Shown here piece after piece: positions 54,341-61,604 of a stretch of 64,000 bases of DNA. The notes under the pieces are model-generated. The model saw only the letters and a list, made by a program, of their open reading frames with translations, had not been told where the DNA came from and did no database searches. The stretch covers positions 2,006,005-2,070,004 of the forward strand of contig NZ_ATTH01000001.1 in assembly GCF_000419585.1 (NCBI RefSeq), given 5' to 3'. Numbering within the stretch: the stretch's first letter is position 1; each line of letters begins with the position of its first letter. The position numbers and the translations under genes are program-made. This DNA is from Salisaeta longa DSM 21114. GTDB taxonomy: Bacteria; Bacteroidota; Rhodothermia; Rhodothermales; Salinibacteraceae.

Positions 54341-57235
54341 ATGACGCAGACCCTCGACGCCGCCCCTACGCAAGATCCGGTGATTGCCAACGCCTCCCCC
54401 GAGGCCCGCGCCAAAGCCCGCGACCATATCGTGGTGCGGGGCGCCCGGCAACACAACCTCAAAGACATCTCGCTCGACATCCCGCGCAACCGCCTCGTGG
54501 TGTTTACCGGCCCCTCGGGCTCGGGCAAGTCCAGCCTCTGCTTCGACACCATCTACGCCGAGGGCCAGCGCCGCTACGTGGAGAGCCTCAGCGCGTACGC
54601 CCGCCAGTTCCTGGAGCGGATGGACAAGCCCGACGCGGATCTTATCACCGGCCTCGCCCCCGCCATCGCCATCGAGCAAAAAGCCGCGGGGAAAAATCCG
54701 CGCTCGACGGTGGCCACCCAGACCGAGATTTACGACCACCTGCGGCTTCTCTTTGCCCGCATTGGCACCACCATCTCGCCGATCAGTGGGGAGCCCGTTA
54801 CCAAAGATACGCCCCGCAGCCTGGCGCTAGCGTTGGAGGAGCGCCTGGAGGACGGGACGCGCTTTTACCTGTGCTTCCCCGTCCCCGAACACCGCGACAT
54901 TGCCCTGCGCGACGAGCTCAAGAGCCTGCGCGAACAGGGCTTTTACCGCATCGTGCTGCGTCCCACCGAAAAGCAAGCCGCCGATGGCGCGCAGCCCGAG
55001 GTGTTTGACCTCAACGAAACGCCGCCTTCTACGGTGAACAACTATGGGCGCGACCGGCTGCTCGTACTGGTTGACCGTCTGAAGGTGAAGGCGGGCGACG
55101 AAGACACCCGCTCGCGCATCGCAGCGTCGGCCGAGCAAGCCTTTACCGAGGGGCCCGGCGTGTGCATGATTCAGCCGGTGCGCCGCGACGGCCCCACGCC
55201 CGCGCCGCTTCGCTTCAGCAAGTTTTTTGAACGCGACGGCCGCCGCTTCGAGGAGCCCACGCCGCTCATGTTCAGCTTTAACAGCCCGGTGGGCGCGTGC
55301 CCCACGTGCCAGGGCTTTGGGCGCGTGCCGGGCATCGACCCCGACCTGGTCGTTCCCAACAAGGAGCTGTCCATCCGCGAAGGCGCGCTCGCGCCCTTCC
55401 GCACCGACAAATGGCAGAAGCACTTCAAGAAGCTCATCGCGGTGGCCTCGGAGGAAGGTCTCAACATCGACTGCCCCTACCGCGAGCTGGACGACTGGGA
55501 GCGCACCCTCATCTGGGACGGCAAGGGCGACTACATTGGCCTGCACGGCTTCTTCGAGTTTCTGAATAAGCGCTCCTACAAAACCCATTACCGCATCTTC
55601 CGGGCCCGCTTTCGCGGCTACTCCACCTGTCCCGATTGCCAGGGCTACCGCGTGAACGAGGACGCGCGCTGCGTGAAGATCAACGGCAAGCACATCGGCG
55701 AGGTGTGCGCCATGACCACCGTAGCGGCGCGCGACTTCTTCGAAGGGCTCCGCTTGTCTGCTCACGAAGAGGAAGTGGCCGGCCGGGTGATGGAGGAGCT
55801 CCGCAAACGCAGCCGGTACCTGGTGGACGTGGGCCTCACGTACCTCACCCTCGACCGCCTGGCCCAAACGCTCTCGGGCGGCGAAACGCAGCGCATCAAC
55901 CTGTCGACGTCGCTGGGCTCCTCGCTTGTCGGATCGCTGTACGTGCTCGACGAACCCACGATTGGCCTGCATCCGCGCGACAACGACCGCCTGCTCGACA
56001 TCCTGCGGCGCCTGCGCGACCTTGGCAACTCGGTGCTTGTGGTTGAGCACGACCCGGCCACCATGCGGGCCGCGGATCAGCTCATTGACATGGGCCCGCG
56101 CTCGGGCGCCTTCGGCGGTGAGGTCACGTTTCAGGGGACGTACGAGGACATCCTGGAGGCCGAGGACTCGCTTACCGGGCGGTACCTGAGCGGGCGCGAG
56201 GCCATCGGCACGCCCGCAGAGCGCCGCGCGGTGAATGACGAGCGCTGCATCATCGTGGAAAACGCCCGCCAGCACAACCTGAAGCACCTCGACGTGCGCT
56301 TTCCGCTCGACATGATTACGTGCGTCACCGGCGTCAGCGGATCGGGCAAATCGACCCTCACCAACCAAACCCTGTACGAGGGGCTCGACCGGCTGAAGGG
56401 CGGCAGCGGCGACAACAAAGTGGGCGCCCACGATGCCATTCGCGGCCACCATCGCATCGACGCGGTGGAATTGGTCGATCAGCAACCCATTGGCCGGACG
56501 CCGCGCTCCAACCCGGCCACCTACACCGGTGCCTTCGACGGCATCCGCAAGCTCTTTTCCGAGACGCGCCAGTCGCAGATTCACGGCTACGCGCCCGGGT
56601 TCTTTAGCTTCAACGTGGCCGGGGGGCGCTGTGAGGCCTGTAAGGGAGAGGGCGTCGTGAAGGTGGAGATGCAGTTCCTGGCCGACCTGTACCTGGAGTG
56701 CGAAGCCTGCAACGGCCAGCGCTACAAGCAGGAAGTGCTAAGCGTGACGTATAACGGCAAAAACATCGCCGATGTGCTAGAGATGACCGTCGACGAGGCC
56801 GCAGCGTTCTTTGCGGGCGAGCGGTCGGTCACCAACAAGCTGGAGGTGCTGCAAGACATTGGCTTGGGCTACCTGACGCTCGGGCAGCCGTCCACTACGC
56901 TCTCGGGCGGCGAAGCGCAGCGCATCAAACTGGCCAGCCACCTCAGCGGCCGCCACACCGACCGCCGCCTGTACATTTTCGACGAACCCACCACCGGCCT
57001 CCACTTCAACGACATCAAGAAGCTGCTGCACGCCTTCGATCAGCTCGTAGCGCACGGCCACTCGGTCGTCATTGTGGAGCACAACCTGGACGTGATTGCC
57101 TACGCCGACTACGTCATTGACCTGGGGCCCGAGGGTGGCGATGCGGGGGGCGAGGTTGTCGTGGCCGGAACGCCGGAAACGGTCGCGGCGCATCCCACCA
57201 GCCACACGGGACGCCATCTGCGCGAGATCCTTTAA
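54341..57235 (+). CDS. uvrA: Excinuclease ABC subunit A
   Basis: A 964-residue DNA damage-recognition ATPase with two ABC modules: Walker A FTGPSGSGKSSL and TGVSGSGKSTL, signatures LSGGETQRI and LSGGEAQRI, and Walker B LYVLDEPTIGL and LYIFDEPTTGL. Zinc-binding pairs are seen in CPTCQGFG, CPDCQGYR, CEACKGEG and CEACNGQR. The early CPxCG of proteobacterial UvrA is replaced by TISPISG, as in Bacteroidota. Full length. A thirteen-codon upstream extension is not conserved-looking; ATG 54341 is used. Confidence 0.97.
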   Translation: MTQTLDAAPTQDPVIANASPEARAKARDHIVVRGARQHNLKDISLDIPRNRLVVFTGPSGSGKSSLCFDTIYAEGQRRYVESLSAYARQFLERMDKPDADLITGLAPAIAIEQKAAGKNPRSTVATQTEIYDHLRLLFARIGTTISPISGEPVTKDTPRSLALALEERLEDGTRFYLCFPVPEHRDIALRDELKSLREQGFYRIVLRPTEKQAADGAQPEVFDLNETPPSTVNNYGRDRLLVLVDRLKVKAGDEDTRSRIAASAEQAFTEGPGVCMIQPVRRDGPTPAPLRFSKFFERDGRRFEEPTPLMFSFNSPVGACPTCQGFGRVPGIDPDLVVPNKELSIREGALAPFRTDKWQKHFKKLIAVASEEGLNIDCPYRELDDWERTLIWDGKGDYIGLHGFFEFLNKRSYKTHYRIFRARFRGYSTCPDCQGYRVNEDARCVKINGKHIGEVCAMTTVAARDFFEGLRLSAHEEEVAGRVMEELRKRSRYLVDVGLTYLTLDRLAQTLSGGETQRINLSTSLGSSLVGSLYVLDEPTIGLHPRDNDRLLDILRRLRDLGNSVLVVEHDPATMRAADQLIDMGPRSGAFGGEVTFQGTYEDILEAEDSLTGRYLSGREAIGTPAERRAVNDERCIIVENARQHNLKHLDVRFPLDMITCVTGVSGSGKSTLTNQTLYEGLDRLKGGSGDNKVGAHDAIRGHHRIDAVELVDQQPIGRTPRSNPATYTGAFDGIRKLFSETRQSQIHGYAPGFFSFNVAGGRCEACKGEGVVKVEMQFLADLYLECEACNGQRYKQEVLSVTYNGKNIADVLEMTVDEAAAFFAGERSVTNKLEVLQDIGLGYLTLGQPSTTLSGGEAQRIKLASHLSGRHTDRRLYIFDEPTTGLHFNDIKKLLHAFDQLVAHGHSVVIVEHNLDVIAYADYVIDLGPEGGDAGGEVVVAGTPETVAAHPTSHTGRHLREIL

Positions 57236-57238
57236 GTT

Positions 57239-57261
57239 AGAGACCGTTCTCTTTAGATTTT
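57239..57261 (+). terminator. Possible weak terminator after uvrA
   Basis: AGAGA and TCTCT pair around CCGT (57239-57252) and are followed by TTAGATTTT. The stem is only five base pairs, so at best it is partly effective. It lies between uvrA and the low-GC ATPase gene. Confidence 0.3.
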
Positions 57262-57297
57262 CCAACGTATCCTGCGTCAATAAAGTGGGTCGAACGC

Positions 57298-58467
57298 ATG
57301 AGCTCCCGTATACTTTCGCTTCAACTTCAAGGCTACCGGCCCTTTAGAGATCTTAGCGCTCAACTGGATAATCTGGAAGTTATCGCAGGAGCTAACGGAT
57401 CTGGCAAGTCGAGTTTATTTGAGTTTCTGCGATTCCTTCGAAACTCGATTTACAGCGATATTCCACCGGAGATTGTGGAAGGCTCAATCGGCCAGCGCAT
57501 CTTTCATGTCGCAGGGCCCGACCGATTTCGATGGACGGTGGAGATAGATACAGGGCATCCCGTTCCGCTTCACTATGAAGGAGAACTACTGGGGCCGGTA
57601 GGCAAAACACATGTAGCAAGTGAATCAGTGAAGACCGCCGAACCACTAGGGCAAACCCATGACGAGCCGTATATTTTCATGGACATTCGGGAGCGCGAAG
57701 GGGTCGTCAACGAAGCGGGCGATTTAAACAAGCAAGATATTTCGCTCAAGCGACCCAATCAGCTCGCTTTGAGCGCTATGACGAATCCGGCACTCGATAC
57801 GCTTTACAAACTTCGAGAATACATTCGCGGATGGCGGTTCTACAACGCCTTCAATATCAACAACCAGGCGATCCGGCGTTCGGTGCCCATTGAGCAAGAA
57901 CCGGTCTTGCATGAGGACGCAGGCAATTTGAGTTCGGTCCTGCATTATCTGATGACCGAACACCGCACAGCATTCGACGAACTGCAGCATCACTTGCGCA
58001 TGGCGGTGCCCGGCTTTAAAGGGCTCAACGTGAAGGCACGCGGCGGGCCTGGAGAGGTGATCGCCTTTTGGCAGGAAGGGAGCGTCGATGAAGAGCTTAG
58101 CCTAGCTGATCTCTCGGACGGAATTCTCCGACTTATCTGCTGGATCACTCTGTCGGTTCACCCCAGCCCTCCAACGCTCATTTGCATTGACGAACCGGGG
58201 CAAGGCGTACACCCACGCACCCTTCCGATCCTGGCCGGTCTCTTTCAGAAAGTGGCAGAACGCACGCAGGTCCTCTTGGCCACGCACAATTCGTACTTTT
58301 TAAAGCAGTTCGATATTGATCAGATCGCTGTTATGCGAAAGGAGGATGGGGGGGCACAATTCCTGAAACCGAAGAATTCGAAGGTGCTCATGTACAACCT
58401 CGAAGAGTTCGGCACGGAAGAGCTGGAAGCCATGCATCGGAGCGATGAATTGGAGCGTTTGGCATGA
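57298..58467 (+). CDS. AAA ATPase of the OLD/SMC-like (AAA_21) type
   Basis: A 389-residue ABC-type ATPase related to the ATPase domains of OLD nucleases and RecF/SMC proteins. Walker A is GANGSGKSS (31-39), a signature-like LSDG is at 272-275, Walker B LICIDEP at 294-300, and the switch His in ATH at 328-330. The middle (about 90-240) is a variable helical insert. There is no fused nuclease domain; instead the next gene, overlapping by four bases (ATGA), encodes a TOPRIM-like protein. ATPase plus separate TOPRIM is the layout of PARIS and some OLD-like defence pairs, so an anti-phage role is inferred. A hand-counted 60-base sample (57421-57480) is 45% GC against 63% in uvrA (56281-56340), which suggests horizontal gain. 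Confidence 0.85.
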   Translation: MSSRILSLQLQGYRPFRDLSAQLDNLEVIAGANGSGKSSLFEFLRFLRNSIYSDIPPEIVEGSIGQRIFHVAGPDRFRWTVEIDTGHPVPLHYEGELLGPVGKTHVASESVKTAEPLGQTHDEPYIFMDIREREGVVNEAGDLNKQDISLKRPNQLALSAMTNPALDTLYKLREYIRGWRFYNAFNINNQAIRRSVPIEQEPVLHEDAGNLSSVLHYLMTEHRTAFDELQHHLRMAVPGFKGLNVKARGGPGEVIAFWQEGSVDEELSLADLSDGILRLICWITLSVHPSPPTLICIDEPGQGVHPRTLPILAGLFQKVAERTQVLLATHNSYFLKQFDIDQIAVMRKEDGGAQFLKPKNSKVLMYNLEEFGTEELEAMHRSDELERLA

Positions 58468-59102
58468 ACGTTATCGTGTATGTGGAGGGCCCGTCGGATG
58501 CTAATGCCATGGAAGCGTTGCTAGCCCCTCTCATAAAAGAAAAATTGCGGCGGGGGATACATATCAAATTCTTTGGGGCCCCAACAGGACATAAGAAGAA
58601 ATCGGTTCTTCTCAAGGTGCCCGTCCGGGCGGTAAACATCCTGCGCAACAGGCCGAAAGCACGTGTGGTAGCCTTGCCTGACCTGTATCCCCCAAATGCA
58701 GGTTTTCCCCATGAAACTGTAGAGGAGCTTCGTGAAGGAATGCAGGAAACGTTTCGTGCCCACGTGCAGGAAAAAGGCCTTCAGGACGCCCGTCTGGGGC
58801 AGCGCTTCGAGGCGTTCTGTTTCAAGCACGATCTGGAGGCTCTTGTCCTTGCTGCTGAGAATTCACTCGGTGCACGACTTGGCACCGACTCGCTCCCTGT
58901 CTCTTGGCAGACACCTGTCGAAGACCAAAATCATGATAAACCGCCCAAGCGCATTGTGGAAGAGCTTTTCGAAGCGCACGGCACTCGCTACCGCGGCGCC
59001 ATTGATGCGCCACTTATTCTGTCGAGGGCCCGGTACGAGGACATCGTTGAGCAATGTCCACAGGGCTTTGGGCCATTCGTGGAGTTTCTCGAACGTCTGT
59101 GA
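58464..59102 (+). CDS. DUF4276 (TOPRIM-like) protein
   Basis: A 212-residue protein that matches DUF4276 in pattern: VYVEGPSDANAMEALL with Glu8 and Asp12 at the N terminus, ARVVALPDLYPPN with Asp73, and FKHDLEALVLA with His122 and Glu125. The Glu..Asp spacing and strand order are those of OLD-family TOPRIM nuclease domains, in which these acids hold Mg2+. Its start overlaps the ATPase stop by four bases, so the two proteins are made together. I infer it to be the nuclease or effector arm controlled by the ATPase; biochemical function is not established for the family. Confidence 0.82.
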   Translation: MNVIVYVEGPSDANAMEALLAPLIKEKLRRGIHIKFFGAPTGHKKKSVLLKVPVRAVNILRNRPKARVVALPDLYPPNAGFPHETVEELREGMQETFRAHVQEKGLQDARLGQRFEAFCFKHDLEALVLAAENSLGARLGTDSLPVSWQTPVEDQNHDKPPKRIVEELFEAHGTRYRGAIDAPLILSRARYEDIVEQCPQGFGPFVEFLERL

Positions 59103-59169
59103 GGCGCCAGATTGGGTGCGTGGTGGTCGCGGGGGCTGCAGACCATAGGTCACGTTGTAACCCCAGGCG

Positions 59170-59784
59170 CTACGTCTGCTTCTGCAGGATCTCCTGAACC
59201 GGCAAGGCCTCAAGGGTTGGCAGCGCCTCCACCGCAAGCGTATCGCCGCGCGTTGCACGCGTGATCGTGGTGTAGCGCCCCGCCTCGGGCCCGCGGGCCA
59301 CTTCCACCGTCTCGGCTGCTAGGTCGACGAGCCAGTACTCGGGGATGCCGGCGGCCGCGTAGCGCGGCCGCTTCTCCGTGCGGTCAAAGTCCGCACTTGT
59401 GTCGGCCACTTCAATGAGCAGCAGCACGTCGTCGGGGATGGGCGTGCGGTCTTGCGGCGCATCGGGGCGCAGCAGCACCAGATCGGGCTCCGGCTCGCTG
59501 TGTGGGGTCAGGCGCACGGGGTTCTGCACGCTAATTCGCGCTAGCGGTGCACCCGAGTGATAAAGGCGCCGGGCGAACAGTTCGTTGAGGCGGTTGACGC
59601 AGTGCAGATGCTTCGATCCGATCGGAGACATGGCGACGATGCGGCCGTCTAGCAGTTCGACGCGGCTATCTTCTGTTAGGATGCCAGCTGCAGCGAGGGC
59701 ATGGTATTCCTCTACCGTAAATGGGCGCTCTCGCTGCATCAAACGCTGCGACGGCGGACGCGGCCCTGTAGCGACGTTAGCCAT
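59170..59784 (-). CDS. Uma2-family (PD-(D/E)xK-like) protein
   Basis: A 204-residue Uma2 protein. Core motifs: FTVEEYHALAAAGIL, RVELLDGRIVAMSPIG, SEPEPDLVLLRP with the catalytic Asp, LLLIEVADTSADFD with the second acid, and RPRYAAAGIPEYWLVDL. It is closer to the common cyanobacterial form than the copy at 32.7 kb. The frame continues upstream to 59922, but the conserved part begins after ATG 59784. It is convergent with the ATPase/DUF4276 pair, 67 bases apart; no direct link is shown. Confidence 0.9.
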   Translation of the reverse strand: MANVATGPRPPSQRLMQRERPFTVEEYHALAAAGILTEDSRVELLDGRIVAMSPIGSKHLHCVNRLNELFARRLYHSGAPLARISVQNPVRLTPHSEPEPDLVLLRPDAPQDRTPIPDDVLLLIEVADTSADFDRTEKRPRYAAAGIPEYWLVDLAAETVEVARGPEAGRYTTITRATRGDTLAVEALPTLEALPVQEILQKQT

Positions 59785-60139
59785 ATGTCCTGCCCACACT
59801 TGAACCGAGGGTGTACGCGAACTTACACGCTTGAGGTACGCCCCTTCGACCGCAAGCGGTTCCGAGCGCCGCGGAAAGAGCCGCCCCTCCATCACGGGCG
59901 CGCGCTCACGTCGGTTTTTCAAACACAGCTTAATTTTTACACCGCAGCACGCGACAGGACCACGCGAGACTAAATATTTTGGGCGATTTATCGATTGGCG
60001 CTACAAAATACGGTGTAAGCGCTTTTATGCCCTAACAACTTGCACTACAAGTCCCTATCACATAGAATATATTTCGTAACGTGATCAATTAGACGTTTTT
60101 CTTTCGCCTGTTCGTCTCATACGCCAAAATAATGCTGGT
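59785..60139 (+). other. AT-rich region between the Uma2 gene and amtB
   Basis: About 355 bases of divergent promoter space, clearly richer in A and T than its surroundings from about 59930 to 60130. No reading frame is convincing. TGTAAGCGCTTTTA at 60014-60027 differs in one base from the first palindrome upstream of susC (48561) and may be a LacI-type operator for amtB. No clear NtrC or sigma-54 site was seen. Confidence 0.35.
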
Positions 60140-61486
60140 ATGATGCGTTTCGTCCTTTGCTGTGCGGTACTGCTGTTCGTGCCACTAGCGGCGCACGGCG
60201 CGCCCCAAGAAGCGCCGGAGGCCGCTGCTGTGCAGTTGCACCTGAACTACGTGTGGACCATTCTGGCGGCGTGCATGGTCTTCTTGATGCAGGCCGGCTT
60301 TGCCTTGTTGGAAACGGGCTTCACACGGGCCAAGAACGCCGTCAACATCATCATGAAGAACGTGATGGATGCTGGCGCCGGCGTCATCGCCTTCTTTCTG
60401 GTGGGCTTCGGGCTGATGTTCGGTTCGTCGTGGGGCGGCCTCGTAGGAACGACGGGGTTTGCGCTTCAGGGGCTTGCCGACGCAGCGTCTACGTCCTGGA
60501 CCTACGCTTTCTTTTTCTTTCAGGCGGTGTTTGCGGCCACGGCGGCCACGATCGTTTCGGGGGCGGTGGCCGAGCGCATCAAGTTTAGCGGCTACCTCGT
60601 GTTTTCGATTGCCATCACGGCCGTCATCTATCCGGTTGTTGGATCGTGGGCGTGGGGCGGACTCCTGGCGGGTGGCGGCTGGCTGGAGGGCCTGGGCTTT
60701 ATCGACTTCGCCGGATCCACGGTCGTGCACTCGGTGGGCGGATGGGCCGCGCTGGCGGGTGCATTGGTCCTGGGCCCACGCGCTGGTGCGTACGACGCCG
60801 CCGGTCGGCCGCGCGACATCCCGGGCCATAGCTTGCCCCTGGCCGCGCTGGGCGTGTTCATCTTGTGGTTTGGCTGGTTCGGCTTCAACGCCGGCTCCAC
60901 CACGGCGGGCACCACGAGCATTGCCCTCATTGCGCTGAACACATTCCTCGCGGCGGGCGCGGGCGCGGTCGGGGCCATGGCCTACACCTGGATCGTGCAT
61001 GGCACGCCCGATGCCCCCATGACGCTGAACGGCGTACTGGCGGGCCTCGTGGGAATTACCGCGGGCTGCGCAGCCCTTGCGCCCGCGTTTGCGCTGCTCA
61101 GCGGCGCCGTTGCGGGCGTCCTGGTGGTTATCGCAACGCAGGCCCTCCGCCGCATTATCGACGACCCGGTGGGCGCGGTGGCCGTACACGGCGTCTGCGG
61201 CGTGTGGGGCACGCTCGCCGCCGGCCTCTTTGCAAGCAGCGGGTTCTCCCTCGCGCAGGTGGGTGTGCAGGCGCTGGGCGCGCTCGCTGCTTTTCTGTGG
61301 ACGTTCCCGCTCAGCTATGGGCTGTTTTGGACGCTGGACCGCACGCTGGGCCTGCGCATCAACGGCTCGCTCGAAGATGTGGGCCTCGATTTGCACGAAC
61401 ACGACGTCCGCGCCTATCCGGAGTTCATCGCGGCCCGCGGCGAGACGGGCGACGGTACGTCGGTTCCTGCAACGGTGCAGTCCTGA
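60140..61486 (+). CDS. amtB: Ammonium transporter
   Basis: A 448-residue Amt-family channel. A signal-like start (MMRFVLCCAVLLFVPLAAHG) is followed by 11 helices. Family marks: ETGFTRAKNAVNIIMKN after TM1, GSTVVHSVGGWAAL with the first pore His, and AVHGVCGVWGTLAAGLF with the second. The C-terminal tail DVGLDLHEHDVRAYPE is the PII-interacting region. It carries ammonium inward. No glnK is adjacent; the only PII-like gene in the window is in the metal operon and belongs to a different branch. Confidence 0.95.
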   Translation: MMRFVLCCAVLLFVPLAAHGAPQEAPEAAAVQLHLNYVWTILAACMVFLMQAGFALLETGFTRAKNAVNIIMKNVMDAGAGVIAFFLVGFGLMFGSSWGGLVGTTGFALQGLADAASTSWTYAFFFFQAVFAATAATIVSGAVAERIKFSGYLVFSIAITAVIYPVVGSWAWGGLLAGGGWLEGLGFIDFAGSTVVHSVGGWAALAGALVLGPRAGAYDAAGRPRDIPGHSLPLAALGVFILWFGWFGFNAGSTTAGTTSIALIALNTFLAAGAGAVGAMAYTWIVHGTPDAPMTLNGVLAGLVGITAGCAALAPAFALLSGAVAGVLVVIATQALRRIIDDPVGAVAVHGVCGVWGTLAAGLFASSGFSLAQVGVQALGALAAFLWTFPLSYGLFWTLDRTLGLRINGSLEDVGLDLHEHDVRAYPEFIAARGETGDGTSVPATVQS

Positions 61487-61502
61487 GGCGGGCGCCGCGC
61501 GT

Positions 61503-61582
61503 AAGGAGGCCCGGCCCAAACGTTGTTTGATAGCAGATGGCTGCTTTACCTCGGCAGATCTAGCTACCGGACGGGCCTCCTT
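61503..61582. repeat. Long-loop inverted repeat between amtB and the receptor gene
   Basis: AAGGAGGCCCG (61503-61513) and its exact complement CGGGCCTCCTT (61572-61582) flank 58 bases in the gap between two convergent genes. There is no T tract, and the loop is long for a terminator, but it may act as a bidirectional terminator or be an element footprint. Confidence 0.45.
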
Positions 61583-61604
61583 GCCTCCCTGATGCAGGCA
61601 CCAA

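Noticed and set aside
54827-56584. A 585-residue minus-strand frame within uvrA
   Set aside because: Shadow of uvrA; no motifs.
54341-57235. Defective UvrA lacking the first CPxCG
   Set aside because: Bacteroidota UvrA normally has a SPISG-like sequence here, and the functional zinc pairs are present.
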